Both the position numbers and the translations under genes were made by a program. Positions 19,301 through 28,800 of a stretch of DNA of 64,000 nt are shown in pieces. Position 1 is the first letter of the stretch, and each line of letters starts with the position of its first letter. The stretch covers positions 62,001 to 126,000 of the IMG/VR virus record IMGVR_UViG_3300027844_001828. One strand, 5' to 3'. The DNA is from a virus. The notes under the pieces are model-generated. The model was given only the letters and a program-made list of their open reading frames with translations. It was not told where the DNA came from and ran no database searches.

Positions 19301-19916
19301 AAGACTCAGTGAGGCGGGGATAGAAAAAGCCAGATGGCAAGATTCATTGTCTACTCTCAGGAAATTAAAGAAGGATCTCAGTAAAGCCACAGATTCTCTT
19401 GAGGGGCATAGAAACGAACAGATAGGTATCCTTTATCTTGAGAGTTCATTTGGTAGTGATGGTGTCAAGATGGATATTGTTGATTACTATTTGCCCATCT
19501 TCAATAACCATATGGAAAATTTCATTACGATATTGACAGAGGGTAGAATAAATGTAAGTATAGATAGGGAGACTATGGAGCCTGTTATATTCGGTGCCAG
19601 TTCCTCATCGTATGAAATGCTTAGTGGCGGAGAGCAAGATGTAATCCGGTTAGCCGGTAATCTCGCTCTTGGTATGGTGTCTCTTGGTAGTAGCAGATCT
19701 CTTCCTGAGACTCTCTTCCTCGACGAGATATTTGGCGCTCTTGCGCCAGCGATGAAAGAGAGGGTGTTCAAGTTGATTGACCATCTCCGTTCATATTTTA
19801 ACAGGATTCTTGTAATCACTCATGACCTCGAATTGCAAACTAAATTCAGTCGCGGCATATATGTTCATAAAAATAACGGTATAAGCGCTGTATCATTATT
19901 AAATGACAATCATTAA
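16338..19916 (+). CDS. SbcD-SbcC (Mre11-Rad50) single-chain fusion nuclease
   Basis: One uninterrupted 1192-residue frame encodes both halves of the Mre11-Rad50/SbcCD DNA-end-processing complex. Residues 1-300 are the metallophosphoesterase nuclease: IADLHL, AGDLFEH, IGNHD, GHFPVFG and GDFHKRQ. An acidic linker (EDDDEDDEDSE) and about 70 more residues lead to the Rad50-type ATPase. This has Walker A ESNGSGKST (446-454), Q-loop FFAQKD, a coiled coil with zinc hook CPHC (822-825), a returning coil, signature LSGGEQ (1095-1100), Walker B LFLDE (about 1126-1130) and VITHD. The D-loop Asp is replaced (GALA). The two subunits are normally separate proteins (T4 gp47/gp46, E. coli SbcD/SbcC). Confidence 0.95.
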   Translation: MSHKIAIIADLHLNNNQYGKTVEGSGLLLKTDDALKAFKFTIDESIKRKVDHYVIAGDLFEHPSPTSKIRRLVNAELQRLIDNKILITALIGNHDLCNEHHALEPLVGWNKGLRVASDFGVERKEKATYVYVPHTFDIEKRKKSFKDYIAKLKDTVHPEPGHRIVMFGHFPVFGALQNDSVTNKNDRNVAIEELIDLDYDAIFLGDFHKRQKLSDSGQIYYVGSPEKVDFSERNQDKGFCIYDVVTNDIEWINYEGSRPLIEITGDNVDEIDLQIENLDLNNAIVKIKVTGSDEEFAYVQQRFNELSGKVSESGSVFFAGLERVQNEDDDEDDEDSESIKELHAGSINVFDIVQKNIESEDISDDEKDNRISILRQVEKEVASELQLSTDVSFKDKRTIKFKSVKLHNFCRFGEKDNVVDFDKLFEDANGSSMASISGIVDGNPSESNGSGKSTILESIAYVLYERMPRLSLFKDPSKSRDKSKKTTFEIIRTDDAGKFACKEAYAELTMEVSGSEWVIRRGRKVQKNDKHTAILELSKDGEPYNSRKSKDPNDVIKDLIGVDYEPFCNSVFFAQKDTSKLFTATPGVRIDTILNILGVLSDITSAIEKIRERKKTVAAEISTLSGRVDTLKEMSSHDEDTLASKISELVTETEEFDEKIKKNDKNTVKIRGLKDKKVARREEMNLSLKGLDDKIDSVDEKGSAESLSLKYEISSCEDQVKAINERDKRFSDDKEILRVEYENYLKIRDGIKEQDLEVSLEKISAAKLEKVGLSQSKFKCQEEIVTFAGKRAQYESDGLHAMQSLEKYKSVLNTVKGQDVKCPHCGSVHDRDHYDKEIDNLREKIRVSEREAAEVKGKNKESEKRLVGFVKTEEGLDFVIDRAPQVVSQLQKRKDAVIGLDAVGKKIVELKKRMAEPVSTDTFESLGERMKEAKSKLEGIQLKYHKMKEGWLKETTVLNSDIRAIKHDIVMIDDNVVISEQLSKTLMGRLSEAGIEKARWQDSLSTLRKLKKDLSKATDSLEGHRNEQIGILYLESSFGSDGVKMDIVDYYLPIFNNHMENFITILTEGRINVSIDRETMEPVIFGASSSSYEMLSGGEQDVIRLAGNLALGMVSLGSSRSLPETLFLDEIFGALAPAMKERVFKLIDHLRSYFNRILVITHDLELQTKFSRGIYVHKNNGISAVSLLNDNH

Positions 19917-19929
19917 TCGGAGATAAATA

Positions 19930-20760
19930 ATGGCTTCAAATAAATCTAACAAAACTAAGAAGCGAAAAGAGAAGAAGCCTATAGCAAAAAGACCCATAAC
20001 TGGCGTCAATTCTGAGAAGGAGGCGAAGAAAAAGGATACTAAGGTCGTGAACTTGATCGATAAGCTTCAGGATATCTACAACTCTGTTGATCTTGAAACG
20101 ACTTGTGGTGGCCATTGTGTATGTTGCAATGTCGCATGTCCACAGATGAATTATTCAGAGTTCCTTGTCATATTGGACAACTTGTTCAATAGAGATGACA
20201 AGAGTTCTCGCATAGACATCATAACTAAAAGTATCAGATATTTCTTTTCAAACAGTCTTGTGAAGCCGTGCCCTCTTTTACAGGCTGGTAGATGCTCAGT
20301 GTATAAAGAGCGACCACTCTCATGTAGAATGTATGGTCAGTGGCCAGAAGACGTATATGAAGAACGTGTCCAGGGATTCATGAAGGCGACAGGACTCAAG
20401 AAGGAAGAAATCCCCTTGAATACTCAGTGCAAGTTTGTTAGAAGGCATGATGTCGTAAACGATTTGACGAAAGACATCATTGAAGGACTTTATGACGATC
20501 TTAATGATATAGACAAGTTAACTGGTAAGTTCAACGATAATCAAATCAAACAAAAACATAATCAAAGAACCTTCCACGATTGGTTGATGGTAACCATTTT
20601 TGGAGAGGAAAGATTGTCAGCGATGTCATCTTTCTATGTAGCGGCTGAAGATGCGTTAACGGTTCTCGACTTCGTTGATCAACTTGTTAATCAGGTTGAG
20701 GAAACTGGAGACGATATATTTAGGAGGATAACAGGTGGAACCGATAGAACAACAGAATGA
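19930..20760 (+). CDS. YkgJ-like CxxC-rich zinc/iron-binding protein
   Basis: The 276-residue product contains TTCGGHCVCCNVACPQMNY and, about 50 residues later, KPCPLLQAGRCSVYKERPLSCRMYG. This cysteine cluster is the signature of the YkgJ family, putative zinc- or iron-chelating proteins of unknown reaction. The N-terminus is very Lys-rich and the last third is helical. GGAG precedes the start. It is followed by small genes, one with Cys pairs, and a radical SAM gene with stop-start overlaps, so an iron-sulphur-linked function is plausible but inferred. Confidence 0.8.
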   Translation: MASNKSNKTKKRKEKKPIAKRPITGVNSEKEAKKKDTKVVNLIDKLQDIYNSVDLETTCGGHCVCCNVACPQMNYSEFLVILDNLFNRDDKSSRIDIITKSIRYFFSNSLVKPCPLLQAGRCSVYKERPLSCRMYGQWPEDVYEERVQGFMKATGLKKEEIPLNTQCKFVRRHDVVNDLTKDIIEGLYDDLNDIDKLTGKFNDNQIKQKHNQRTFHDWLMVTIFGEERLSAMSSFYVAAEDALTVLDFVDQLVNQVEETGDDIFRRITGGTDRTTE

Positions 20761-20980
20761 AAACGAATCAATAGTGGTGACAGTTCAGTCTGCGCATTAT
20801 AATGATATGGACAAATGCATAAAGTTTCACATGCTTCTTGACAGTGGTCATGTGGTTGGTGGTGAGTGGCCAATAACAATGTTTCGATTCGAGCCAGGAA
20901 TGGATATCGATGAAGAAATGAGAAAAACTGCAAGACTTATGCCTGGGAAAAAGTTAGAATATGTCTACAAACCAAAATAA
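20735..20980 (+). CDS. small hypothetical protein
   Basis: A GTG start follows a perfect AGGAGG by 7 nt, inside the end of the preceding gene (26-nt overlap). The 81-residue product has alternating strands (IVVTVQSAHY, CIKFHMLLDSGHVVGGEWPI). No family recognised. Its tight coupling to the YkgJ-like gene suggests a shared pathway. Confidence 0.7.
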   Translation: MEPIEQQNENESIVVTVQSAHYNDMDKCIKFHMLLDSGHVVGGEWPITMFRFEPGMDIDEEMRKTARLMPGKKLEYVYKPK

Positions 20981-21221
20981 GGTCTTAGTGCCAGAATTTA
21001 AGATATATAGTGGTGAAACAACAATAGACGATTGCTCTATAGCTGGCCAAAGGATGAGAAATGAGAATGGTCTGTGTTCAATCGCGGATTGTAAAAAGCC
21101 TCTTGGGGATGCGCCCAAAAACTTTTGGTTGTTAGGGAAAGTATGTCCGGGCTGCACTGCCAGAGTTGATGCGTCATTAAAAGAGATCAGGAGAGATTGT
21201 ATTGAAGACTATAGACGATGA
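20961..21221 (+). CDS. small zinc-finger-like protein
   Basis: The 86-residue protein has C-x4-C (CSIADC) and CPGC pairs 20 residues apart, consistent with one zinc site. The ribosome site is weak and the start overlaps the preceding gene by 20 nt. No specific family recognised. Its 3' end overlaps the radical SAM start by 20 nt. Confidence 0.65.
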   Translation: MSTNQNKVLVPEFKIYSGETTIDDCSIAGQRMRNENGLCSIADCKKPLGDAPKNFWLLGKVCPGCTARVDASLKEIRRDCIEDYRR

Positions 21222-21939
21222 ACTTCCAATAATATCAGGATTTAGCTTTATAGCAGATTTCGGATACCCATCCAGGATCTGCTCTTCCATATTCATCTCT
21301 GGATGTAACATGAGATGCCCTTACTGTATCAATAGAGATTTGGTAAATGGATATTGCGATACAATCATAGACCCACATGATTTGATAAGAAGATTACAGG
21401 CTCGACAAGAAAAAATGGTCGTCCTGTCTGGTGGGGAGGCCCTTGCTCACCCAAATATTTTTAATCTCATTAAGTTGCTTTACGATGCGGGATTTGAAGT
21501 TGGTATATGCACAAATGGAAGTTTTCCAGAGAAGGTCCTCAAAGCGTTAAAGAGTGGGATGGTGGAACATATCATAATGGATATCAAGGCCGCACTTAAT
21601 AAAGATGCTTATTCAAAAGTGTCTGGAAGATTCATTCATGATATTTGGTTTGATAGAATCATAGAGACGATGAATATTTTGAAGGGGAGAGCGATGTCCA
21701 TACCTTCAGCAGAATTTAGAACGACAGTCTGTTCAAAGTTTGTAGACAAAGAAGCGGTCATAAGTATCGCAGAAGAAGTCGGCGATAAGAGCCTCTATTT
21801 TTTGCAGCCGTTCTCGATTCACCAAACCCTCGATCCAGAGGTTGCCGATGAGAAATACAAGATCCCATTTGAAGAACTTGTTGGATGGGCCGATGAAATA
21901 AGACCGCTGGTTTACGCCACAGGCGTCCGAGAAGTTTAG
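21202..21939 (+). CDS. radical SAM protein, NrdG-like activase
   Basis: This 245-residue enzyme carries CNMRCPYC, the CxxxCxxC [4Fe-4S]-SAM motif, followed by VVLSGGEALAHPN and IMDIKAAL. The layout is that of anaerobic ribonucleotide reductase or pyruvate formate-lyase activating enzymes (NrdG/PflA-like). The TTG start is supported by AGGAG 8 nt upstream. No class III reductase (NrdD) is visible in the window, so the partner could lie elsewhere or the substrate may differ. It ends the operon that begins with the YkgJ-like gene. Confidence 0.8.
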   Translation: MKTIDDELPIISGFSFIADFGYPSRICSSIFISGCNMRCPYCINRDLVNGYCDTIIDPHDLIRRLQARQEKMVVLSGGEALAHPNIFNLIKLLYDAGFEVGICTNGSFPEKVLKALKSGMVEHIIMDIKAALNKDAYSKVSGRFIHDIWFDRIIETMNILKGRAMSIPSAEFRTTVCSKFVDKEAVISIAEEVGDKSLYFLQPFSIHQTLDPEVADEKYKIPFEELVGWADEIRPLVYATGVREV

Positions 21940-21948
21940 CACAACGAC

Positions 21949-21975
21949 TTGACAAACCAATCTTGGTGATATACC
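21949..21975 (+). promoter_or_regulatory. promoter before SleB-like hydrolase
   Basis: TTGACA (21949-21954) and TATACC (21970-21975) with a 15-nt spacer and TGA before the -10 (extended form). It sits in the 60-nt gap before the hydrolase. Confidence 0.6.
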
Positions 21976-21999
21976 TTCCCTCTCAACCAAGGAGAACTC

Positions 22000-22527
22000 A
22001 TGAAAATAATACTTTTGTTTATATTGTTAACTGTCAATTGTGCTGGCTCCGATATAACTGGGGAAGAAATTATGCCCTTAGCCAAGGCTGTGTGGGCCGA
22101 GAATGGGATATATTGGAACAACGATGCGTCTGTCGTGTCAATCGCTTATGTGATCATAAACAGGCGCGATTCAAGCGAGGGTACATTTGCCAAACATATG
22201 ACCATTGACGATGTCTTAAACAGTGGGGAAATCCATGGAGTTGGGAATGGGCAATATCGGGCAATTGAAACGTTGCTTGATAATGGGTTTCAAAAATCAG
22301 AGTATGAAAGGAAGGCTTGGGTTAGAATCTTCAATGCGATTAGCAGAATTGCTAAAGGGGTATATTCAGACCCAACAGATGGTGCATTGTTCTTTGACCA
22401 CATGAGATGCGACCCATTAGACTTGGAGCCCCTTGCTCAGAAAGGTAGAGTGATGACTGGAGAGTCTATCATTCCGTATAAGTATATAGAGTTGGGGAAT
22501 GGCCGTTATTTATACTTCTGGAAGTAA
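22000..22527 (+). CDS. SleB-like cell wall hydrolase, exported
   Basis: The 175-residue product starts with a hydrophobic signal-like segment (MKIILLFILLTVNCAGS). It continues with the Hydrolase_2/SleB pattern: AKAVWAENG, VVSIAYVIINRRD, a central DDVL segment and DPTDGALFFDH. SleB-family enzymes cleave peptidoglycan; here a lysis or entry role is likely. The Cys in the signal is not in a canonical lipobox. AAGGAG precedes the start. The 3' end overlaps the convergent nuclease gene by 18 nt. Confidence 0.8.
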   Translation: MKIILLFILLTVNCAGSDITGEEIMPLAKAVWAENGIYWNNDASVVSIAYVIINRRDSSEGTFAKHMTIDDVLNSGEIHGVGNGQYRAIETLLDNGFQKSEYERKAWVRIFNAISRIAKGVYSDPTDGALFFDHMRCDPLDLEPLAQKGRVMTGESIIPYKYIELGNGRYLYFWK

Positions 22528-22890
22528 CATATAGGCTTCGGCGTATCCGAGGTTGACAAGTTCCGCATTCAGGTATGTAAGAGTCTTAGGGGGGCTGCTT
22601 GCAGTAACAAGGTTGCTCTTGCAGTAAAAGATATCCCCAAGCCATCTACCGTATTTACCGGACTCATCCTTTTGTGTTCGTAAGATGATCTTTTTATCCA
22701 GGATCATTTCTCTGACGAAGTCTCGAACGATTATCCCCTGCTCTCTTGAGTCACCCCTGACTTCCGGCGTATCTATACCAAGCAATCTGATTTGTTGATT
22801 CAACATTAACATGTTAAATCCCAGGTCAATGTCTGCTCTAACGGTATCCCCATCGTATACTGAAATTATTTTGGCATTATATTCGTACAT
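22510..22890 (-). CDS. staphylococcal-nuclease-like protein (thermonuclease)
   Basis: The 126-residue protein has the SNase core: VYDGDTVRADIDLG, IRLLGIDTPEVRG with the catalytic Arg and Glu, and GKYGRWLGDI with the second Arg. The fold is a calcium-dependent, sugar-nonspecific nuclease. No signal peptide is seen, so it probably acts in the cytoplasm, for example in host DNA breakdown. AAGGAG lies before the start. It is downstream of recJ on the same strand. Confidence 0.88.
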   Translation of the reverse strand: MYEYNAKIISVYDGDTVRADIDLGFNMLMLNQQIRLLGIDTPEVRGDSREQGIIVRDFVREMILDKKIILRTQKDESGKYGRWLGDIFYCKSNLVTASSPPKTLTYLNAELVNLGYAEAYMLLPEV

Positions 22891-22923
22891 AACGACTCCT
22901 TTGTTACCATCTATTTTCAGTTT

Positions 22924-24618
22924 TCACTGCTTATTGTCCTGTTTGAAATCAATTATGCGCATGTGCCAGTCTTCTTCATCGAGAAATGATCTGTTGATGG
23001 AAAACAACACGTCAACGGTTTTCCCATGGAGTCTTTTCTTTATTCCTTTACCGTATGCTACGGAGTTAAGACCGGTGTTATCAAAGTGTACAAAGGCCCC
23101 TGTTCCACTCCCCCATTCTTTAACACGGTTACATTGTAAACCATTCGCTCTGAATATTGGAGTTGGGTTTCCTGGTCCGTATGGCTCAAGCATAGCGAGT
23201 CTTTCACAGAACACATCGTTAACTCTTAACATGAGATCAGGACTAAGTTCGCAATCATATGATATCGAGGGCTCTCCAATATTGTGAGCTTCAAGGTATT
23301 CCTTGACCTTCTTATCAAATATTTCCCAGGCCGTATCAATAAAGGCCGGGTCAAGTTCAGCGCCAGCGGCCATCTCATGCCCACCGTGAGCAATAAATAT
23401 TTCTGAGCAAGAATCCATTATTTCTTTGATATTCACGCCCTCAATTGATCTGGCACTACCTTTAATTTTCCCATCGTAGTTCCCGAAGCAGATTGTAGGT
23501 ACATTATAGGTCTCGGAGATTTTACTTGCGACAATACCAACAATGCTGGGGTTCCAGTTCTCTTTGTATAACAATGCGCTACTTTTACCGGCTTGGTCCG
23601 CGTCAAAAATTGAAATAGCCTCAACTGCCGCTTCCTTTTGAATCTTCTTGCGATCTTCATTTAATGACTTGAGATGCTTCGCGCTTACTTTAGCTTGCTC
23701 TATGTCTTCTGACATAAACACTTTATACGCATCTGAGGCGACAGTCATTCTTCCAGAGGCATTGATCATTGGAGCTATTCTGAATGCAATGTCTTCAGAG
23801 TTGCAATCAATGGTGCTTACATCCGCGACCTTGAATAACGTGCTGAGACCTACGTCTGTGCAAGAATTTAATTGGCGGAGTCCATTTTTTACAATAACTC
23901 TATTGGTTCCAGTCAATTCACAAACGTCAGCGATAGTAGTTAATGCGGCATACGGCATATATTTTGGAACGTTGATGATTGCTTCCTCTCCGCATTTTCT
24001 GGCAAGTTGAAAAACAAGCCCGCCTGTGCAATAAGGGGTGGCGTCATTCATTCTTGGATTCACAACCGCATCGGCATTGCTTGAAAAATTTTCTGGTTCA
24101 ATAATATGATGGTCAATAACAATGCAACGGGCGTCGGGGAGATGTGCTCTGATTTTTTCGATGTGTTTTCTAGAAGAACTTCCACAGTCCAATATTGCAA
24201 CAAGAGCATATGGCTTTTTACATATTTTTATGAAGTTCTCAACAGATCTGTCATTCAACCCATACCCGTCGCTGGTTCTTGAAGGTAAATAAACGTCTAC
24301 AGATGAAGCGTGAAGTTCACGCATCAATTTTTCGAACATATATGATGAGACGATTCCGTCAACATCATAGTCTCCAAAGACAACGACATCATGACCGCCA
24401 GCTGTAATACATTCCCGCATAGCGAGTTCTATGTTCTCAAGAGCCTCTGGTGGCTCGATGAGGTCGAATGGTGAATCGATCAAGGTCTTGATGTCCGACT
24501 TCTTTTTTATATGCTCGAAATTTCGGTTGGCGATTAATGAACAGAACAATTCGGCGACACCCTGTCCTTTTAATAAATTGAATTGGTCTTCTCTGTATAG
24601 TTTTTCTTTCCAGATCAT
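22924..24618 (-). CDS. recJ: RecJ single-strand 5'-3' exonuclease
   Basis: The 564-residue product has the DHH phosphoesterase motifs FGDYDVDGIVSSY, ILDCGSSS and IVIDHHIIEP. The DHHA1 domain follows with FIAHGGHEMAAGAEL, then an OB-like C-terminal part. RecJ degrades 5'-ended ssDNA in recombination and repair. The ATG at 24618 has GAGGG just upstream; an in-frame TTG at 24639 overlaps the -35 of the divergent dnaJ promoter and lacks a ribosome site. It forms a minus-strand pair with the SNase-like gene. Confidence 0.93.
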   Translation of the reverse strand: MIWKEKLYREDQFNLLKGQGVAELFCSLIANRNFEHIKKKSDIKTLIDSPFDLIEPPEALENIELAMRECITAGGHDVVVFGDYDVDGIVSSYMFEKLMRELHASSVDVYLPSRTSDGYGLNDRSVENFIKICKKPYALVAILDCGSSSRKHIEKIRAHLPDARCIVIDHHIIEPENFSSNADAVVNPRMNDATPYCTGGLVFQLARKCGEEAIINVPKYMPYAALTTIADVCELTGTNRVIVKNGLRQLNSCTDVGLSTLFKVADVSTIDCNSEDIAFRIAPMINASGRMTVASDAYKVFMSEDIEQAKVSAKHLKSLNEDRKKIQKEAAVEAISIFDADQAGKSSALLYKENWNPSIVGIVASKISETYNVPTICFGNYDGKIKGSARSIEGVNIKEIMDSCSEIFIAHGGHEMAAGAELDPAFIDTAWEIFDKKVKEYLEAHNIGEPSISYDCELSPDLMLRVNDVFCERLAMLEPYGPGNPTPIFRANGLQCNRVKEWGSGTGAFVHFDNTGLNSVAYGKGIKKRLHGKTVDVLFSINRSFLDEEDWHMRIIDFKQDNKQ

Positions 24619-24632
24619 GTGTCCCTCGTTGG

Positions 24633-24661
24633 TTGACAAAGTGGCAATTGTATGCTATAGT
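24633..24661 (+). promoter_or_regulatory. promoter for dnaJ
   Basis: TTGACA (24633-24638), 17 nt, TATAGT (24656-24661) with TGC before the -10. The -35 overlaps the start region of the divergent recJ gene. Confidence 0.75.
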
Positions 24662-24673
24662 ATGGGTTCATAA

Positions 24674-24704
24674 TGGGATTCTATCCCAGTAGTCATTGTA
24701 CTAC
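24674..24704 (+). promoter_or_regulatory. two small inverted repeats in dnaJ leader
   Basis: TGGGATtctATCCCA (24674-24688) is a perfect 6-bp palindrome with a 3-nt centre, followed at once by GTAGTcattgtACTAC. They lie between the predicted transcription start and the dnaJ ATG. They could be leader hairpins or an operator, and do not resemble the CIRCE element. Confidence 0.45.
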
Positions 24705-24744
24705 CTACTATACTATCAAACACGACGTTTTCAAGGAGAGCCAG

Positions 24745-25857
24745 ATGGATTACTACGAAATATTAGGAGCCAAGAGGGGAGATACCGCCGCTACGATAAA
24801 GAAAGCGTATCGAAAATTGGCTCATAAGTATCATCCAGATAAAAACCCTGACAATAAAGAGGCGGAAGATAAATTCAAAGATGTCGCCGAGGCATATGAA
24901 GTTTTGTCAGATGAAAAAAAGAAGCCGATTTATGACAAGTTTGGAAAAGAGGGGTTGAAGCGTGGCGGAGGCGGCGGAGGCGGCGGAGGCGGCGGAGGCC
25001 AGGGTCAGGGCTGGGGTGGTTTTGCAGGCTTTAACTTCGGAATGGGACAGGACGATGGGATTGATATCATTCAGGTTCAGATGGGTATTGATGTTTACGC
25101 TGTAGCTTATGGCTCAGATAGGCAATTTAAGATCAATATTAACGACAAGTGCAAAACTTGTGATGGGTCAAGAAAAAAGCCGGGTGGGAAAGAAGAAATT
25201 TGCTCATCGTGCAAGGGCCAGAAATTTATAATAAGAAAGCAGGGCGGAATGATGTTTCAGTTACCCTGCCAAGCCTGTCAAGGCCAAGGTGGCACTTTTG
25301 ATAAATGCGAAAGCTGTCATGGTCATGGGGTCCAGGCAAGGACCATGACTATGAAGGTTAGTATTCCAAAGGGAGCAGGACATGGGATGAAGATAAGACT
25401 CAAGGGAGTCGGTAACTACTCTGTCGGAGCGAATGCTAAGGGACATATTCATTTTATCTTAGTCCTTGCAGAACATGAGTTATTTGCCATCAATGGATCG
25501 GATGTTCATGCTGGGTTGCCAATAACCTTCAAACAAGCCATTCTTGGGGGTGATATAAAGGTTCCGACCTTATATGGCGATGTGGACGTTACCTTACCTA
25601 AAGAGTCGAAGAATGGTGATGTTTTAACGGTTTCTGGATCGGGTGTCCCAAACAAGCCAAATAGTACCGTAAAGGGCGATCAATATGTCCATTTGATAGT
25701 CGATATGCCAAAAGGAGTTTCAGATGAAATTAGAGAAGTTATAAACGGCATTGACGACAGCGGATGTACATACGAAACCATTAATGAATACAATGGCGTA
25801 TGCGAAAATATAAAAAAAGAGATAGGCAGGGCTAATAATGAAGATAAAACTGGCTGA
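24745..25857 (+). CDS. dnaJ: DnaJ co-chaperone
   Basis: This is a full type I J-protein of 370 residues. The J domain is [13 protein letters not shown]...HPDKNP. A Gly-rich linker includes 12 consecutive Gly encoded by a repeated GGCGGA unit (24964-25000). Four zinc-binding CxxCxG repeats follow (CKTCDG, CSSCKG, CQACQG, CESCHG), then the C-terminal substrate-binding domains. AAGGAG precedes the ATG at 24745; the longer in-frame ORF starts inside the promoter leader. No DnaK or GrpE is visible, so it probably recruits host DnaK. The end overlaps the giant gene start by 20 nt. Confidence 0.96.
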   Translation: MDYYEILGAKRGDTAATIKKAYRKLAHKYHPDKNPDNKEAEDKFKDVAEAYEVLSDEKKKPIYDKFGKEGLKRGGGGGGGGGGGGQGQGWGGFAGFNFGMGQDDGIDIIQVQMGIDVYAVAYGSDRQFKININDKCKTCDGSRKKPGGKEEICSSCKGQKFIIRKQGGMMFQLPCQACQGQGGTFDKCESCHGHGVQARTMTMKVSIPKGAGHGMKIRLKGVGNYSVGANAKGHIHFILVLAEHELFAINGSDVHAGLPITFKQAILGGDIKVPTLYGDVDVTLPKESKNGDVLTVSGSGVPNKPNSTVKGDQYVHLIVDMPKGVSDEIREVINGIDDSGCTYETINEYNGVCENIKKEIGRANNEDKTG

Positions 25858-28800
25858 AACTCCACGTGAAGAATGGATATCCATAGAGTTCAACTTCCTA
25901 TACAGTGCATGGCATGCCCATTTCTCTATGGACGACCTGTCTCAAACCCAACAAGCATCAATTGATCAGGGCAATGAAGAGGTGGAGGCGGTAATGAACT
26001 CCACTTTCAGTGCCGATCAGTACGTCTCTGGGTATAGAAATGCTTTGAATGGCGATCCTGGTAAAATTCTTTATGATCCAGAAATAACTTTGAGTCAAGA
26101 ATTATCTGTGATGATTCAAACCATTGATACTAATGTTGGAAGAATTTTATCTGGTGAAATCGATTCGCTTAATATAGATACACCAGATATCTTTAACAAA
26201 TTTGTAGATTTCCATGTTTTATTTGGCGGGTTGGAGAATTCATATAGTAATTTCGACTTTTCACCAGGCTTGAGTAATTCGCTATGGCTTTTCAGGAGTC
26301 CATACAATGCCAGGTTTCCCAGATCGATAATCCTTGATGATGTACAAGAGGAAATTACCAGACGTGAGGAAAAAATAAAATCCTACCTCATGACACGGTA
26401 TGATATTGGTGATGAGATCAATGAGACATCAGATAGTTGGAGAATAATCGATGGAGAACTGCATTATGATAATGCGGTTGCTGACGACTTCGAGGAAGGG
26501 GTAGTTGATAAACTTATGAATGAAGACGCACATGCATCGGCGATCCTTTCATCCCTGAACTTATTTAACTCTACCGAACCAATTGACGGCGGGTGGGAGA
26601 GGGTTGAAACAAGAGTTATATTTGCCGAAGAAGGGGCTGTAGAGGGGTTGATTAGAAGGGTCACTGACGCTGACGACATTAGGGCTGTTCAAGATATTTT
26701 AGAAATCGGTCAGGGAGCGGTATTGACAGATTTGAGATTGAATACCGGGAGCACTTTAGACAATGCAACCTGGGTTATCGTAGGGAACCAAATATATTTC
26801 TTATTGTCTGAGTCTGGACTTTCTCAAGAAGATATAGTAGATCAGGTCACAGAAATTACTGGCCATGATGAACGCGCTTATGATAGATTGTCTACTGGAG
26901 GGTTTTTGAGAGATGATGTAGACAGTGGGGGAGGTCCTGATTTTGACCATCAGGTTAATTTAAGCGTCTTATTTAATGGTCTTGATACTGATCTTATTGC
27001 AGATGAATTCAGAAGTCAAGTTTTGATTATAATTCAGAGAGAGGAAGAAGCAATAACCGAATTTGTCTCGTCCAACTTATCCCAGAACTTTGACCATCAC
27101 GATGGTGTTTTTAGATTCACATTAAACCCAATGAATGATGACACAAGAGCAGACGGGGCTAAAAGGGCGTTGAGGGTCATGAATGCTCATGCCGAATCTG
27201 AAATTATAGCATTGTTGAGTGGGATATCTGTAAGCCCTCATTCAGCCTTTAATTGGAAACATGTGGAAACTGAAATTATATTAAGGCCAATTAACGACGT
27301 TTTGGACATGCTTTACAATCACGATGAGGGGAGAAGCATTGTCACGGCAGAGAGAACGTTGTGTCGGGATATGCTGCGAGAGCGAAATAGCCGTGCCATT
27401 GATTATTTAAGTCAGGCTTGTGGCAATGATATTGACAATCCACAATGGATAGTTCATGAGGAATCATTGTATATCCCAGACGGAAGCCGTTTGCGAAGCG
27501 TGGACGATTTCGGAGATATATTGGTAAGAATAGCCAATGCTGACGGTGAAGCCAAGCGCTCTTTTAGGGGTATGGGAGTTCGTTTCGCTGACGATGTGGA
27601 TGAAGATCGAGGGATGGAGACGCATGAGTACCCTGGCCTTTTTTCTAATCCAATGAGAATGAATATTGTAAACAGGAATGGTAGTTCACTGTCGGGTGAT
27701 TCGAGGGACGAGGTAGAAAGAATTAGGAATTTGTACAGCCCCCGTGCCGCAGACATACTTCAATTGTTATCTGGATCTGGATCTGGAACGGTCTATTCGA
27801 TTGCGAGTGCGAGTTCTAGGGTCTCTTTTGATAAAGATATGTTGACGGATTTGCAAATTAAAACCGTTCATGAATTGTTAAAGACATTAGATGATTCCGT
27901 TAGAGCAGATATTATATCAAATCTTGATGTTATAGTAAGACGTAGCGCAGTGTCGCATGATTTAGATTTTGATTTTCTATTTAGAGACGCCAACTTCTTA
28001 ATTGACATGTCTAATACGCATTCAGATATATATAGAGAGAGAAATATTGTTACGATGGAGGACGGAAGTGGAATCCCAAACTCGGCAGATAATATTCACG
28101 AAATACAGTGGCGTTTAAGAAGTGTAAATGATCGGGCATCTTCCTGGCTAGATAGCCACTTCCCGGAAAATTCATTCATATTTGAAATGGGTGAAGGGTA
28201 TGGGACTCTTTATGTTGATTTGAACATTCTCCAACCAAACCTCCTTATGTCACTATATGATGGGTTGACGATGGCTGACAACGATCTTAGATCACGATTA
28301 GGGCAAGCTCCTGGTTTTGGCGTATTTCCCACTTCAAGATTTACAGACAGGGAAGACAGGGATGAGGTGACAACTGAAGAGGAAGTTTCAGATATTGACA
28401 GAGAGGTTTGGTTGGAGTTCGACTTCTTATTTAGACCCTTTGAACACTTTCAGCAGTTTGTAGAGTTGACAGACAATGGACTTCCAGTGTCAACAGATGA
28501 TGATATGATGAACAGGTTGGAAGACATTGTTAGACCAATCATGGACGCTGCTAATGATTATGTCGCAGTAAATGTCGATGATGAAGCATACAGGTATGAT
28601 GCTGGCGAACTTGTTGTATTAGAAGAGAGAGATCATCAACTAGGATTATCTCCGACTGATCTTGATATGTTGAGAACCAATCTTGAGAATTTAGACCGAT
28701 CAGTTGTTCAGGCAATTGAGTCCGATCCAATTTTTCAATTGCATGATGTGGAGCCGACCACTTTCGATTCCGAACAAGAATTTAGTTTTGATTTTTTATT

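Noticed and set aside
24964-25000. GGCGGA repeat as a phase-variable element
   Set aside because: The units keep the reading frame and simply encode the Gly linker usual in DnaJ.
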